Source of the DNA: Plesiocystis pacifica SIR-1
GTDB lineage: Bacteria > Myxococcota_A > Polyangia > Nannocystales > Nannocystaceae
DNA: 64,000 nucleotides
Direction: 5' to 3'
Assembly (NCBI RefSeq): GCF_000170895.1
Contig: NZ_ABCS01000039.1
Location: forward strand, 1 to 64,000
Part shown: in pieces, positions 34,627 through 43,024 of the stretch
Layout of the letters: each line of letters starts with the position of its first letter
How positions within the stretch are numbered: the first letter of the stretch is position 1
Made by a program: the position numbers and the translations under genes
The notes under the pieces: model-generated
Databases searched by the model: none
Seen by the model: the letters and a program-made list of their open reading frames with translations, nothing else
Told to the model about the DNA's origin: nothing

Positions 34627-34829
34627 GGCCGCTCCGCGCCTCGGATCGAAAACCGGCCGCCAGGTAACCGAGGGGTTGCCCGGCGGCCGTCGCATTGGTT
34701 GCTCGCTCGCCGCGAGTTGGGGTCAGGCCCCGCGGGTGGCGAAGCCGCCGGCCTTGGTCTGGGTCTTGGTCTTCATGCCCTCGGCAGTGCCGCTGGGGGC
34801 TGGATCCGTCAAGGATTTCGTCCGCGCCC

Positions 34830-35808
34830 TCACGGGCCCGGGGGCAGCAAGGCGGCGAGGTCGTCGGCGCGCACGTGGGTGCCGCTGGCGAGGATGGTGC
34901 CGTCGGCGTCGACGACGATCATCGTCGGGACGCCGACGAGGTTGAAGCGCTGCCACAGGTCCGCGTTCGCGTCGTCGTCGGCGGGTACGGTGTTCGGCCA
35001 GGGCATGGGCCAGCCCTCGGCCTGGAGGCGGCGGACCTCGTCGGGATCGTCGTCGAGGGCGATGGACACGAACTCGACGCGGGGCGTGTCGAGGGCGAGG
35101 TCGCGGTAGCTGGCGGGCTGCTTGGCGCGCTCGGGGGGGAGCGCCACGCCGTTGAGCGCGGCGTAGGCCCGGTGCAGCCGGGGCATCTCCCCGATGCACG
35201 GCTTGCACGACGTCGACCAGAAGTCGAGGACGTAGGCGCGCCCGCGGAGGCTCTCCGGGGTGATCGGGTCGCCGCCGCGCAGGCGCGAGAAGCTGAACGC
35301 GGGCAGGGGCTGGCCGGGGGCGGTGCTGCGGTCTGGATCGTGCTGACGGGCGATGAACTGGCCGACGGTGCCGGCGAAGCGCTCGTCCTGGAGGGCCTCG
35401 TAGGCCGCCCGGATCTGCGCCACCGCGGCGGGTCCCGGCTCGCGCAGGGCGGCCTCGAGCTGGTTGTAGAGCAGGCCCGCGACGAGCTCGTCGTCGGGGT
35501 GCTGGCGCAGCGCCTGATCTCGGTACTCGGGCTCTGGGCGGAGCTTTAGGGCCTGCGGCATGGACCAAGCCCGCAGGCTCCACATGGGATCGGCGGGGCC
35601 CAAGGTGGCGAGGAGCTCGTCGAGGAGGGCCGTCGTGGCCGAGGGCCCGGCCGCGCAGTCGCGTGACGCCCTGGCTCGCGAGGTCGCTCGTCGCCGCGCC
35701 CGGGGCGGCGCTGGGTCTACCGTCGGCGGGCTGGCACGCGCCGAGGCCGAGGGCCAGGCAGGCGGTGAGCGCGAGGGAGAGAGCGGTCGAGGCGGTCGGG
35801 CTGGGCAC
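34830..35808 (-). pseudogene. TlpA/thioredoxin-like lipoprotein with frameshift
   Basis: The signal peptide and lipobox (LALGLGACQ) lie in one frame from the ATG at 35808. The rest of the protein is in another frame from about 35640 down to the stop at 34830. The second part has a helical region, then a clear thioredoxin fold: YVLDFWSTSCKPCIGEMPRL with CxPC, FVSIALDDDPDEV, and LVGVPTMIVVDADG with the cis-Pro. One base lost or gained between about 35640 and 35700 would restore one reading frame of about 325 codons. Either a sequencing error or a genuine frameshift is possible. An intact gene would be a membrane-anchored thiol-disulfide reductase. Confidence 0.75.
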
Positions 35809-35850
35809 GCCCGAGTATAGTCCCGGCGCTCGGGCCAGGGGGGTCCGCGC

Positions 35851-36612
35851 TCAGCCGGCGCCGTGCTTGGCCTCGTGCTTGGCGAGGGTCGCCTCGGCAC
35901 GCTTCAGCGCGGCGCGGATCTGATCGGCGACGGAGCCCAGCGAGCCCCGCTTGGCCAGGCCGGCGTGGGCGGTGCACACGTGGTCGACCTCGGCGCAGCG
36001 CTCGATCAGCCCTTCGGCCCAGCCGCGAAACGCCGCCGCCGCGCCGGGGCGCCGCTCGAGCACCTGGGGCAAGGTGGGGTGGAAGTCGAGGCGCCGGCCG
36101 AGGGGGAAGGGCAGGTAGTTGAGGGTGTCGTCGACGTGGAGCACGCGGCTGCGCCGGTGGAAGGCGAGCACGGACGCGAAGTGCAGCCGCTCGTCGCGGG
36201 CGATGAAGTCCACGCCGGCCGGGACGGAGAAGTCGAAGTCGTCGGCGAACAGGGCCGCGAAGGCCTCGGTCTCGGTGCGCTCGGGCTGCCAGTCGAGGTC
36301 GGGCAGCAGGCGATGGTGGCGCGCGGTTCCGTAGTGCCTGGCGCCGGGGAAGCGGGCCGCGACGCGCTCGACGTGGAGGGTGTGGAAGGGGTGGAGGTTG
36401 AGCACGGCCTCGATGGCCGCGCCGCCGTCAGTGCGCTCGAGGACCTCGCGCTCGATCGCGCCGTGGAGGGTGTAGCTGTCGAGGAGCACGAAGCGCCCGC
36501 TCTCGAGGCGGACGAGGGAGGACTGGGTCCCCGCGTTGATCAGGCCTTTGATGCGCCAGGTCCCTCGGATGTTCCAGAAACCCCCGCCCATGTCGACGAC
36601 GCGATCGCTCAT
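35851..36612 (-). CDS. metallo-beta-lactamase-fold (DUF4336-like) protein
   Basis: 253 aa from the ATG at 36612. It starts GGFWNIRGTWRI and has a strand-rich N-terminus, LNLHPFHTLHVERVAARFPG in the place of the HxHxDH motif, HVDDTLNYLPFP, and a C-terminal VCTAHAGLAKRG. The canonical HxHxDH is not preserved, so metal binding and hydrolase activity are uncertain. It is divergent from the kinase-TPR gene across a region with a 10-bp-arm inverted repeat. Confidence 0.7.
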   Translation of the reverse strand: MSDRVVDMGGGFWNIRGTWRIKGLINAGTQSSLVRLESGRFVLLDSYTLHGAIEREVLERTDGGAAIEAVLNLHPFHTLHVERVAARFPGARHYGTARHHRLLPDLDWQPERTETEAFAALFADDFDFSVPAGVDFIARDERLHFASVLAFHRRSRVLHVDDTLNYLPFPLGRRLDFHPTLPQVLERRPGAAAAFRGWAEGLIERCAEVDHVCTAHAGLAKRGSLGSVADQIRAALKRAEATLAKHEAKHGAG

Positions 36613-36733
36613 GGAACGATGATTGCCCACGTTTGGGGCGCGTTCAAACCAATCGGGGGGTGGAGGGTCTGCGCTGGCACCAAGGGGCGGGTGGCGCTGC
36701 GTGTCCAGGCTTGGGAGGCGTGACGGTGAGCTC

Positions 36734-36763
36734 ATGTGCATTCCCGAGCCCTCGAATGCACAT
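36734..36763. promoter_or_regulatory. perfect inverted repeat, candidate operator or stem-loop
   Basis: ATGTGCATTC (36734-36743) and GAATGCACAT (36754-36763) are exact reverse complements separated by 10 bp. It lies between the divergent MBL-fold and kinase genes, about 120 bp from the former start and 135 bp from the latter. The centre-to-centre spacing of two helical turns suits a dimeric regulator. A transcribed hairpin is the alternative. Confidence 0.55.
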
Positions 36764-36897
36764 ATCGAAGATGAAAGCAGAGCAGTGGCAGGGATCCATC
36801 GGAGCCGCCGGTGACGGCCATCGAGCGCGTCCATGACGGCTCTGAGGGGCCCTCTCCCCGCCCTCGAGCGTGGCCGCGGACAGACTCGCGCGCGGGC

Positions 36898-39261
36898 ATG
36901 GACGCCGAGCCCTGCCAGGCTATGTTGAATGGGAGCGTGGAAGGACGACGAGGATTCCGAGCGGTCCCACTGGATCGCTACGTGCTGCTCGAGCGCTGCG
37001 GGCGGGGCAGCGCCGGCTCGGTGTTTCGTGCCTACGATCCCCAGCTCGATCGCAAGGTGGCGATCAAGCTGCTGCGCCGCCGCCGTCGCGGGGCGTCGGA
37101 GGAGCTGCGCGAGGCCCGGGCGATCGCCCGGATCTCTCACCCCAACGTCGTGGCCGTGTTCGACTCGGGGACCTACTCGGAGCTCGAGGGGGGCGAGGCC
37201 CCGAGCAGCGGGGTGTTCGTGGTCATGGAGCTCATCGAGGGCCAGGATCTGTGCGCCTGGCTCGAGGCGCCTCGGGCTGGGGCCCAGATCCTGCGGACCT
37301 TCGTCGACGCGGGGCGAGGCCTCGCGGCGGCCCACGCCGCCGGGGTCGTCCACCGCGACTTCAAGCCCGAGAACGTGATGGTCGGCGACGACGGTCGGGT
37401 GTGCGTGCTGGACTTCGGCCTCGCCCGCCCGGCCGCGCCGGCGCAGGAGGAGGGCCTGGCCGAGGGGCTGTCGCGCGCCCGCCATCGCCGGGTCGTCGGC
37501 ACGCCGCGCTACATGTCGCCGGAGCAGCACCGCGGCGAGGAGCTGACGACCGCGAGCGACCAGTACAGCTTCGGGGTGTCGCTCTACGAGGCGCTGGTGG
37601 GTCGCTCGCCCTTCTCGGGCTCGATCGAGGCCATCGCCAAGGTCAAGCTCACCGACGCGTGGTTTGGGGAGCTGGACGCCGAGCTGCCCGCGGGGGTCGG
37701 GGCTGCGCTGCGTCGCGCCGTCGCGCTCCGCCCCGAGGACCGCTTCCCGTCCATGGACGCGCTCTTGAGCGCCCTCGACGGGGCCTTCGAGCTGCGCTCG
37801 GGGTCGAAGCTGACCCGGGCTCGGATCGCTACGGGGGTGGCGGTGGCGGTGGCGGTGGCGGCCGGCGTCGCGGGCTGGCAGCTCCACGGTCGCGAGCAGG
37901 CGCGGCTGTGCGAGGCCGGTGATCGCCGCCTGGAGGAGGTCTGGAACGCCGAGCGACGGGCCGCGGTGGACGCCCGACTCCGAGCCCAGGGGGCGGACTA
38001 CGCCGACGCGAGCGCCGCCGCGGTCGTCCGCGAGCTCGACGACTACGCGCGGGCGTGGGCCGCCCAATACCGGGAGGCGTGCGAGGCCACGGTGGTGCTC
38101 GGGCGCGAGTCCGAGGTCGAGTTCGCCCAGCGCGCGGCGTGCCTGGATCGTCGCCTGCGCGAGGTCGAGGTCCTCGTCGAGACCCTCAGCGAGGCCGACG
38201 AGGTCGTCGTCGAGAACGCGGTCTCGGCCGTCGGCGCCCTGGGCTGGCTCGCCACCTGCGAGGACCCCGGGGCCTTCGAGTCCGAGCAAGACCTGCCCCG
38301 GGACCCCGGCGCTCGGGCGGAGATCGAGGGGGCTCGGGGGACGCTGGCGGAGGCGAAGATCCTCGTCGCGGCGGGGCGCTACGGCGAAGCCCTGGTGATG
38401 ATCGCCCAGGTCGAGGCCAAGGCCGAAGCCATCGGCTACGCCCCGCTGGTGGCCGAGGCCCGGCTCGCGCTCGCGCGCGCGGAGCTGGGCCGGGGCGACT
38501 TCGAGGGCGCCCGGGCCTCGCTGCTCGAGGCCCTGACCGCGGCGATGTCGACCTCGCAAGACCGGCTCATCGTCGCGGCGCTGATGTGGCTGGCGTGGGT
38601 CGAGGGCGCGGAGCTCGAGCGCCCCGAGGGGGCGATGTGGCTGAGCCTGGCCGAGGCTGCCTTCGAGCGGGTCGGGGAGGCCCCGCGCCTGCTCAGCGAG
38701 CTGCTCAGCTGCCGCGCGGGCGTGGCCTTTGGCCAAAAGGACTTCGAAGCGGCCGTGGACAACTACGAGCAGGCCCTCGCCGCGGAGATCGAGCTCTACG
38801 GCGAGAACGAGCCCGTCGTGGGGCGGACCCTCAACCACATCGCCAACGCCTACATGGCCATGGGCAAGCCCGAGCAGGCGTGGGGCTACGCCGAGCGCTC
38901 CCTCGAGCTGCGCCGCGCGTTGATGGGAGACGCGCACCCTCTGGTCGTCGCTTGCTACAACAACATGGCGGAGATCCGCCGGATGCAGGGGCGCCACGAC
39001 GAGGCGCTGGCGCTCATCGAGCAGGCCCGCGAGCACATCGCGGGGGCCGGCACGCGGCGGGAGTTCGACACCTACTTCATCGCGCGGGCGATTCATGCGG
39101 ACCGCGGCGACGCGCGCGGGGAGCTCGAGCAGGTCGAGAAGCTGCTGGCGCTGCCCGAGGAGGTCTACTCGACCTACGAGAGCCGCCGGGCCCTCGACAG
39201 CGCGCGCTCGCGCCTGGTCGCCGAGCTCGAGGCCGGGACACGAGAGGGCGCGAGTCCGTGA
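36898..39261 (+). CDS. Ser/Thr protein kinase with TPR domain
   Basis: 787 aa from the ATG at 36898 (an ATG at 36811 would add 29 residues, one at 36922 would drop 8). The kinase domain spans about 30-290: P-loop CGRGSAGSVFRAYD, VAIKLL Lys, VVHRDFKPENVMV, LDFGLARP and a TPRYMSPEQ activation segment. A single membrane segment near 310 (ATGVAVAVAVAAGVAGW) separates it from a periplasmic-side domain with TPR repeats (ALAAEIELYGENEPVVGRTL, RRALMGDAHPLVVACYNNMA). It should sense or scaffold at the membrane and phosphorylate cytoplasmic targets. It starts downstream of a perfect inverted repeat. The C-terminal layout resembles the 1041-aa kinase at 55112. Confidence 0.93.
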   Translation: MDAEPCQAMLNGSVEGRRGFRAVPLDRYVLLERCGRGSAGSVFRAYDPQLDRKVAIKLLRRRRRGASEELREARAIARISHPNVVAVFDSGTYSELEGGEAPSSGVFVVMELIEGQDLCAWLEAPRAGAQILRTFVDAGRGLAAAHAAGVVHRDFKPENVMVGDDGRVCVLDFGLARPAAPAQEEGLAEGLSRARHRRVVGTPRYMSPEQHRGEELTTASDQYSFGVSLYEALVGRSPFSGSIEAIAKVKLTDAWFGELDAELPAGVGAALRRAVALRPEDRFPSMDALLSALDGAFELRSGSKLTRARIATGVAVAVAVAAGVAGWQLHGREQARLCEAGDRRLEEVWNAERRAAVDARLRAQGADYADASAAAVVRELDDYARAWAAQYREACEATVVLGRESEVEFAQRAACLDRRLREVEVLVETLSEADEVVVENAVSAVGALGWLATCEDPGAFESEQDLPRDPGARAEIEGARGTLAEAKILVAAGRYGEALVMIAQVEAKAEAIGYAPLVAEARLALARAELGRGDFEGARASLLEALTAAMSTSQDRLIVAALMWLAWVEGAELERPEGAMWLSLAEAAFERVGEAPRLLSELLSCRAGVAFGQKDFEAAVDNYEQALAAEIELYGENEPVVGRTLNHIANAYMAMGKPEQAWGYAERSLELRRALMGDAHPLVVACYNNMAEIRRMQGRHDEALALIEQAREHIAGAGTRREFDTYFIARAIHADRGDARGELEQVEKLLALPEEVYSTYESRRALDSARSRLVAELEAGTREGASP

Positions 39262-39368
39262 GCCGGACTACGTCCTCGGGCCCCAAACGGGTAGGAGCTC
39301 ACGAAAGCGTGACAGGCTGGGCCCTGGTCCTCGGTGGCCGCAGCTCCTACCCTCGGCCCGAGACCGCC

Positions 39369-39992
39369 ATGCCTGCTGCAGCTGATCGCACGGAACACCG
39401 GGACTTCCTCAACCGCTACTACGGCGTCTCCCGGCACTTCTACGACCTGACCCGCCGCTACTACCTGTTCGGGCGCGAGGGCGTGATCGAGAAGCTGCTC
39501 AGCGAGGAGTGGTCCAAGCTCATCGAGGTCGGCGTGGGCACGGGCCGCAACCTCGACCTGCTCCACAAGGGGCGGCCCTCGGCCCAGTACGCGGCCCTCG
39601 ACGCCTGCGACGAGATGCTCGGCCACGCCCGCAAGCGCCTCCCGTGGCTGTCGGCGATCCACGGCTTCGCCGAGGACGCGGACATGACCGAGCCCTTCGG
39701 CGGCGAGCGCCCCGATCGCGTGCTCTTCTCCTACTGCCTGTCGATGGTCGCCGAGCCCGTCGCCGCCCTGCAAAACGCCCAGGCCTCCCTGGCCCCGGGC
39801 GGCAAGGTGGTCGTGGTCGACTTTTGCGACCTCGAGGGCCTGCCCGGCCCGGCGGCCAAGGGGCTGCGCAAGTGGCTGGAGTGGTTCCACGTCGAGCCGA
39901 TCCGCGCCGAGCTGCTCGAGGGCCAGGGCGCGGACGTCCGCTTTGGGCCGATGCGCTACTTCATCGTCGGCGAGCTGCCGGCGCTGGACTGA
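39369..39992 (+). CDS. btaB: BtaB-like SAM-dependent N-methyltransferase
   Basis: 207 aa from the ATG at 39369. Class I methyltransferase: motif I IEVGVGTGRNLDLL, then ALDACDEML, and ADMTEPF. The start region YYGVSRHFYDLTRRYYLFGRE matches BtaB-type lipid methyltransferases, which add three methyls to diacylglyceryl homoserine to give DGTS. With the BtaA homologue on the same strand it completes the two-enzyme bacterial betaine lipid pathway, although a generic phospholipid or small-molecule methyltransferase cannot be excluded. The stop codon is the TGA in the CTGAG boundary of the following repeat. Confidence 0.8.
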   Translation: MPAAADRTEHRDFLNRYYGVSRHFYDLTRRYYLFGREGVIEKLLSEEWSKLIEVGVGTGRNLDLLHKGRPSAQYAALDACDEMLGHARKRLPWLSAIHGFAEDADMTEPFGGERPDRVLFSYCLSMVAEPVAALQNAQASLAPGGKVVVVDFCDLEGLPGPAAKGLRKWLEWFHVEPIRAELLEGQGADVRFGPMRYFIVGELPALD

Positions 39993-40114
39993 GCGCTGTC
40001 TTGCCCCCACGGGCGCTTGGGAGCCGGGGCGCTTCGTCGCTGTCCGCTCCTCCGTTTTGGTCGTGGGGCAACGATGAGGGTCGTGTCTTTGAGAAGGCGT
40101 GCGGCAAAGGAGAG
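39993..40114 (-). repeat. type A module, truncated
   Basis: Inverted A copy opened by CTGAG at 39989-39993 inside the btaB stop codon. It keeps TGCCCCCAC, CGGGGCGCTTCGTCGCT and CGCTCCTCC. It lacks the C/G palindrome end, where a B module begins at 40115. Confidence 0.8.
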
Positions 40115-40207
40115 CTCAGAGGGTCGACCAGAACAAGTCCTGTCCGCCCCTCTGTCTATTTTCGCCGTCGCGGACGACGCCACACCCTCCCTGCCCCACG
40201 CCCGCGG
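40115..40207 (+). repeat. type B module in the btaB-lipoprotein gap
   Basis: 93 bp from CTCAG at 40115. The left hairpin resembles array module 1 (GAACAAGTCCTGTCCGCCCC). The right hairpin keeps paired arms with compensating changes (GTCGCGGACG against CGCCCGCGGA, partly). The closing word is ATCAG (40208-40212), containing the stop codon of the convergent lipoprotein. Confidence 0.85.
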
Positions 40208-40208
40208 A

Positions 40209-40679
40209 TCAGAGCTTCTCGACCTTGCTCACGTCCATGGTGCAGACGAGGCGCTCGCCGTTGCTGACCATCCTGGACTCGAGCACACCCGTCACTCGGA
40301 CCACGTCCCCGAGCGTGAAGGGCGTGCCGGTGTCGTCGCGGAGCCGAAAGTCCGAGCGCTTCAGCTCCTGGATCTGGCCGAACTGGGTGGGCTTCTCGCC
40401 CTTCCAGCCGATGGGGTCCATGGTCCCGGGCCCGTCGCCCACGGGGAAGTCGAGGCTGAAGCTGGGTTCGGTGCGTTCTCGGGATGGGGAGAGGTCGACG
40501 GAGCAGTCGTATTTGCAGCTGACCGTCAAGAAGGGGGCGACGACGTAGCCCGAGGCCGTGACTTCCTCGCCGTCGTTGGCGAGGGTGCAGACCTCTCCCA
40601 CGGACTCGCCGGGTCTGGGCTCGTGGGTGCAGGCGAGGGCGAGGGCGCCGATTGTGATGGCCAGGAGCTTCGTTCGCAT
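40209..40679 (-). CDS. small lipoprotein, OB-fold-like
   Basis: 156 aa from the ATG at 40679 (an ATG 12 bp further out is possible). The lipobox is LALAC. Two Cys pairs follow (a Cys in VCTLAND, CKYDC). The beta-rich core with DVVRVTGVLESRMVSNGERLVCTMDVSKVEKL looks like a nucleic-acid-binding OB fold reused in the periplasm, a guess from strand order. The stop codon is in the ATCAG that ends the repeat, so gene and repeat abut exactly. Confidence 0.75.
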   Translation of the reverse strand: MRTKLLAITIGALALACTHEPRPGESVGEVCTLANDGEEVTASGYVVAPFLTVSCKYDCSVDLSPSRERTEPSFSLDFPVGDGPGTMDPIGWKGEKPTQFGQIQELKRSDFRLRDDTGTPFTLGDVVRVTGVLESRMVSNGERLVCTMDVSKVEKL

Positions 40680-40700
40680 GGTCGCTAGCATAGCCTGGGA

Positions 40701-40895
40701 GTGCTCGGGAGTGGGCGGGCCCTCGCCGTCCGATGCGGACGACGCAGCGGCGCCGAGCGTGCGCTCGCTAGCGCCGAGGAGCAGCTCGAGGACTGGCGCG
40801 AGACTCGGACCCGCGATGAACGCCACATCGCCGAGCTCGAGCGGGAGGTGGCGAGGATCGAAGCCAAGCGCGAGGCGGAGGGCGAGCGGTGCTAG
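40701..40895 (+). CDS. possible short coiled-coil protein
   Basis: 64 aa from the GTG at 40701. The second half is a charged coiled coil (EEQLEDWRETRTRDERHIAE) ending in Cys. There is no family match. It is divergent from the lipoprotein and its stop overlaps the next convergent gene in CTAG (40892-40895). Coding status is doubtful; it may be a remnant. Confidence 0.35.
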   Translation: MLGSGRALAVRCGRRSGAERALASAEEQLEDWRETRTRDERHIAELEREVARIEAKREAEGERC

Positions 40896-41134
40896 TTCCC
40901 GCCAAGGTCGAGCTTGGGCCGGCGCACGGACTCGGGCACGGTGCTCTCGGCCTCGCGGGGCGCGTGCACGTCGACGTCGCTGCCGAAGCGGTAGCGCGGC
41001 TCCTCCTCGGTCGGTGTCGGCTCGAGGATGGTCGCGGCGCGGGCGGGCTCGGCGTTGCGACGAATGAGCACGACGCCGACGATGCCGGCGCCGATGAGGG
41101 CGGGGAGGGCGAGGAGGATGAGCCAGGTGGCCAC
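40892..41134 (-). CDS. small single-TM protein
   Basis: 80 aa. Residues 4-24 are a membrane helix (WLILLALPALIGAGIVGVVL) followed by RRN, so the charged 55-residue tail should be cytoplasmic. It has no Cys or known motif. It may be orphan or an accessory of a neighbour. The stop overlaps the previous gene. Confidence 0.6.
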   Translation of the reverse strand: MATWLILLALPALIGAGIVGVVLIRRNAEPARAATILEPTPTEEEPRYRFGSDVDVHAPREAESTVPESVRRPKLDLGGN

Positions 41135-41200
41135 GGCTGAATGATCGGAGATTTGCCGGCCGAACGCACGTCACGAGTGGGCTGCCGCAGAGGGCCCTGG

Positions 41201-41522
41201 TTAGATCCGGAGTCGCAGCCGCTCGGGCACGTGGAAGATCGAGGGCGACCACTCGAAGCCCTCGTCGACGAGCGCGAGCCCGGGGCAGCGGCGGAGCGAG
41301 GTGGCGAGGGCGCTCCTCGTCTCGAGTCGGGCCAGGTGCGCGCCCAGGCAGGTGTGGGGGCCCATCCCCAAGCTGGGGTTGGGTGTCCGCGGCCGCGCGA
41401 TGTCGCGACTCCTCGACGGCGCTCGGGTTCTCGTTGGAGCCGCCCTCGCTGCTCGGGGTGGCGCAGCTGCTGATGGATCATGTGGGCGAGCAGCCCGGCG
41501 ATGAGCTGCAGGTCCTCGCCAC
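41201..41522 (-). pseudogene. decayed cytochrome P450 C-terminal fragment
   Basis: One frame reads DIARPRTPNPSLGMGPHTCLGAHLAR (in pieces), the heme-thiolate region of bacterial P450s, and ends LRLRI at a TAA (41201-41203). Just upstream, GEDLQLIAGLLAHMI and QLRHPEQ match other P450 segments but in another frame and with the I-helix, ExxR and most of the fold missing. So it is a truncated, frameshifted gene. It looks like a bacterial-type P450, different from the intact neighbour, so it is not a simple partial duplicate of it. Confidence 0.8.
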
Positions 41523-41561
41523 GTGAGGGCGAGGGGGAGTCGGTGACCGAGTCAACCGAGG

Positions 41562-42956
41562 CTAGACCCGGGCCTTGGCCTCGCCCTTCGCGTCACGCGG
41601 GCGCAGCTCGACGATGGCGCCGCCCTTGGGCAGGGGGAAGGGCAAGTTGTGGTGGCCCAGATCCTGACCGGGGCTCAGCGCCCACTCGTGCCCGCGCAGG
41701 AGCATGGCGAGGACCATGTGCATCTCGAGCATGGCGAAGTGCATGCCCAGGCAGGTCCGCGGGCCGCCGCCGAAGGGGATCCACGAAAAGGGCGGCCGGG
41801 CGTCGTTCTCGGCCGCGTCCAGCCAGCGCTCGGGGCGGAAGCGGTCGGGCTGGGGGTAGAGCTCGGGGTCGCGGTGGACGCTGCGCGGCCCGATGGCGAT
41901 GCGCCAGCCTTCGGGGATGGTGAAGCCTCCGTACTCCTCGTCGCGGGTCATCACCCGGAACGCGCCGCCGATCGGCGGGATCAAGCGCATGCTCTCCTTG
42001 ATGATGGCCTCGAGGTAGGGCATGGCCCGCAGGCTCTCGAGGGTGTAGGCCCGCGTGTCCATGGCGTCTTGCTCGGCCCGGGCCTTGGCGGCGACCTCGG
42101 GGTGCTGGGCCAGGTGGAACACGGCGTTGGAGGTCGCGACCACCGTGGTGTCGTGGCCGGCGAAGAGCAGCAGGTGGAGCTCGTCGACGATGGTCGAGCG
42201 GGGCAGGGGGCGGCCCTGGTCGTCGCGGACCCGGAGCAGGGTCGAGAGCACGTCGGGGCTGCTCCGCTCCTCGGCGTCGCGGCGGCGCACGAGGTCGTCG
42301 AGGACCGTGAACATGCGCTCGCGGGCGGCGACGGCCCGGGCGAAGGCCGTGCCCGGCAGCGCGACCGGGGCGAGCACGAACATGCCGTTGGTGGTGGTCT
42401 CGAAGTCGCGGCTGAAGGCGTCGAGCTCGACGCCCAGATCGCTGAACTCACCGAGCACGTAGGTCGCGGTGATCTCGAAGGCGAGGGCGCGCATGCGCGG
42501 GACGATGGCGATGGGCCCGAGCTCGGAGTCGGTCTGCCAGCGGCGCAGGTGCTTGCGGGCCACGCGGAGCATGGGCGGGACGCACTCGCCCATGACCGTG
42601 CGCTTGAAGTGGGGCGCGAGCAGCTTGCGGCGGGCCTTGTGCTCGTCGCCGTCGATCATCGCCATGCTGGTCTGGCCGAGCAGGCGCTGGATGGCGGGCG
42701 ACCACTCGTTGCGCAGGTACTTGCCGTCGCCCGCGTAGATCCAGTGGTTGGCCGCGGCCCCGCGCATGAACACCGTCGGCTTGCCGAGGATGTGGGTGTG
42801 GAAGATCGAGCCGAAGCGATCGTGGCGGCTCGTGGTGAAGGCGGTGGGGTCGCGGAGGAACTCGATGGTCTCGCCGATGATCGGCAGACCCCGCTTGCCT
42901 GGCGGGCGGGGTGAGCCCCCGCCGCGACCCCTTTTAGACGCGCGAAAACCGTCCAT
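41562..42956 (-). CDS. cytochrome P450, CYP120/CYP26-like
   Basis: 464 aa. The N-terminus PPGKRGLPIIGETIEFLRDP is of the CYP120/CYP26 type that hydroxylates retinoids and related lipids. I-helix LLLFAGHDTTVVATSNAV carries the acid-Thr pair. The ExxR is KESMR. The heme motif is FGGGPRTCLG with Cys ligand. No membrane anchor is evident. No ferredoxin or reductase is adjacent, so redox partners must come from elsewhere. A terminator-like inverted repeat separates it from the upstream operon. Confidence 0.92.
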   Translation of the reverse strand: MDGFRASKRGRGGGSPRPPGKRGLPIIGETIEFLRDPTAFTTSRHDRFGSIFHTHILGKPTVFMRGAAANHWIYAGDGKYLRNEWSPAIQRLLGQTSMAMIDGDEHKARRKLLAPHFKRTVMGECVPPMLRVARKHLRRWQTDSELGPIAIVPRMRALAFEITATYVLGEFSDLGVELDAFSRDFETTTNGMFVLAPVALPGTAFARAVAARERMFTVLDDLVRRRDAEERSSPDVLSTLLRVRDDQGRPLPRSTIVDELHLLLFAGHDTTVVATSNAVFHLAQHPEVAAKARAEQDAMDTRAYTLESLRAMPYLEAIIKESMRLIPPIGGAFRVMTRDEEYGGFTIPEGWRIAIGPRSVHRDPELYPQPDRFRPERWLDAAENDARPPFSWIPFGGGPRTCLGMHFAMLEMHMVLAMLLRGHEWALSPGQDLGHHNLPFPLPKGGAIVELRPRDAKGEAKARV

Positions 42957-42972
42957 GTGCAGCAGCTAGCAT

Positions 42973-43010
42973 ACACCCCGGGCCCAAGCCCGAGCTTCGA
43001 CCCGGGGTGT
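42973..43010 (-). terminator. inverted repeat terminator after the protease operon
   Basis: ACACCCCGGG and CCCGGGGTGT are exact 10-bp arms separated by 18 bp. It lies 15 bp past the stop of the Cys-rich protein gene and before the P450 start. No clear T-tract follows, so termination may be weak or Rho-linked. Confidence 0.6.
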
Positions 43011-43024
43011 GGAGGACGCCACGC

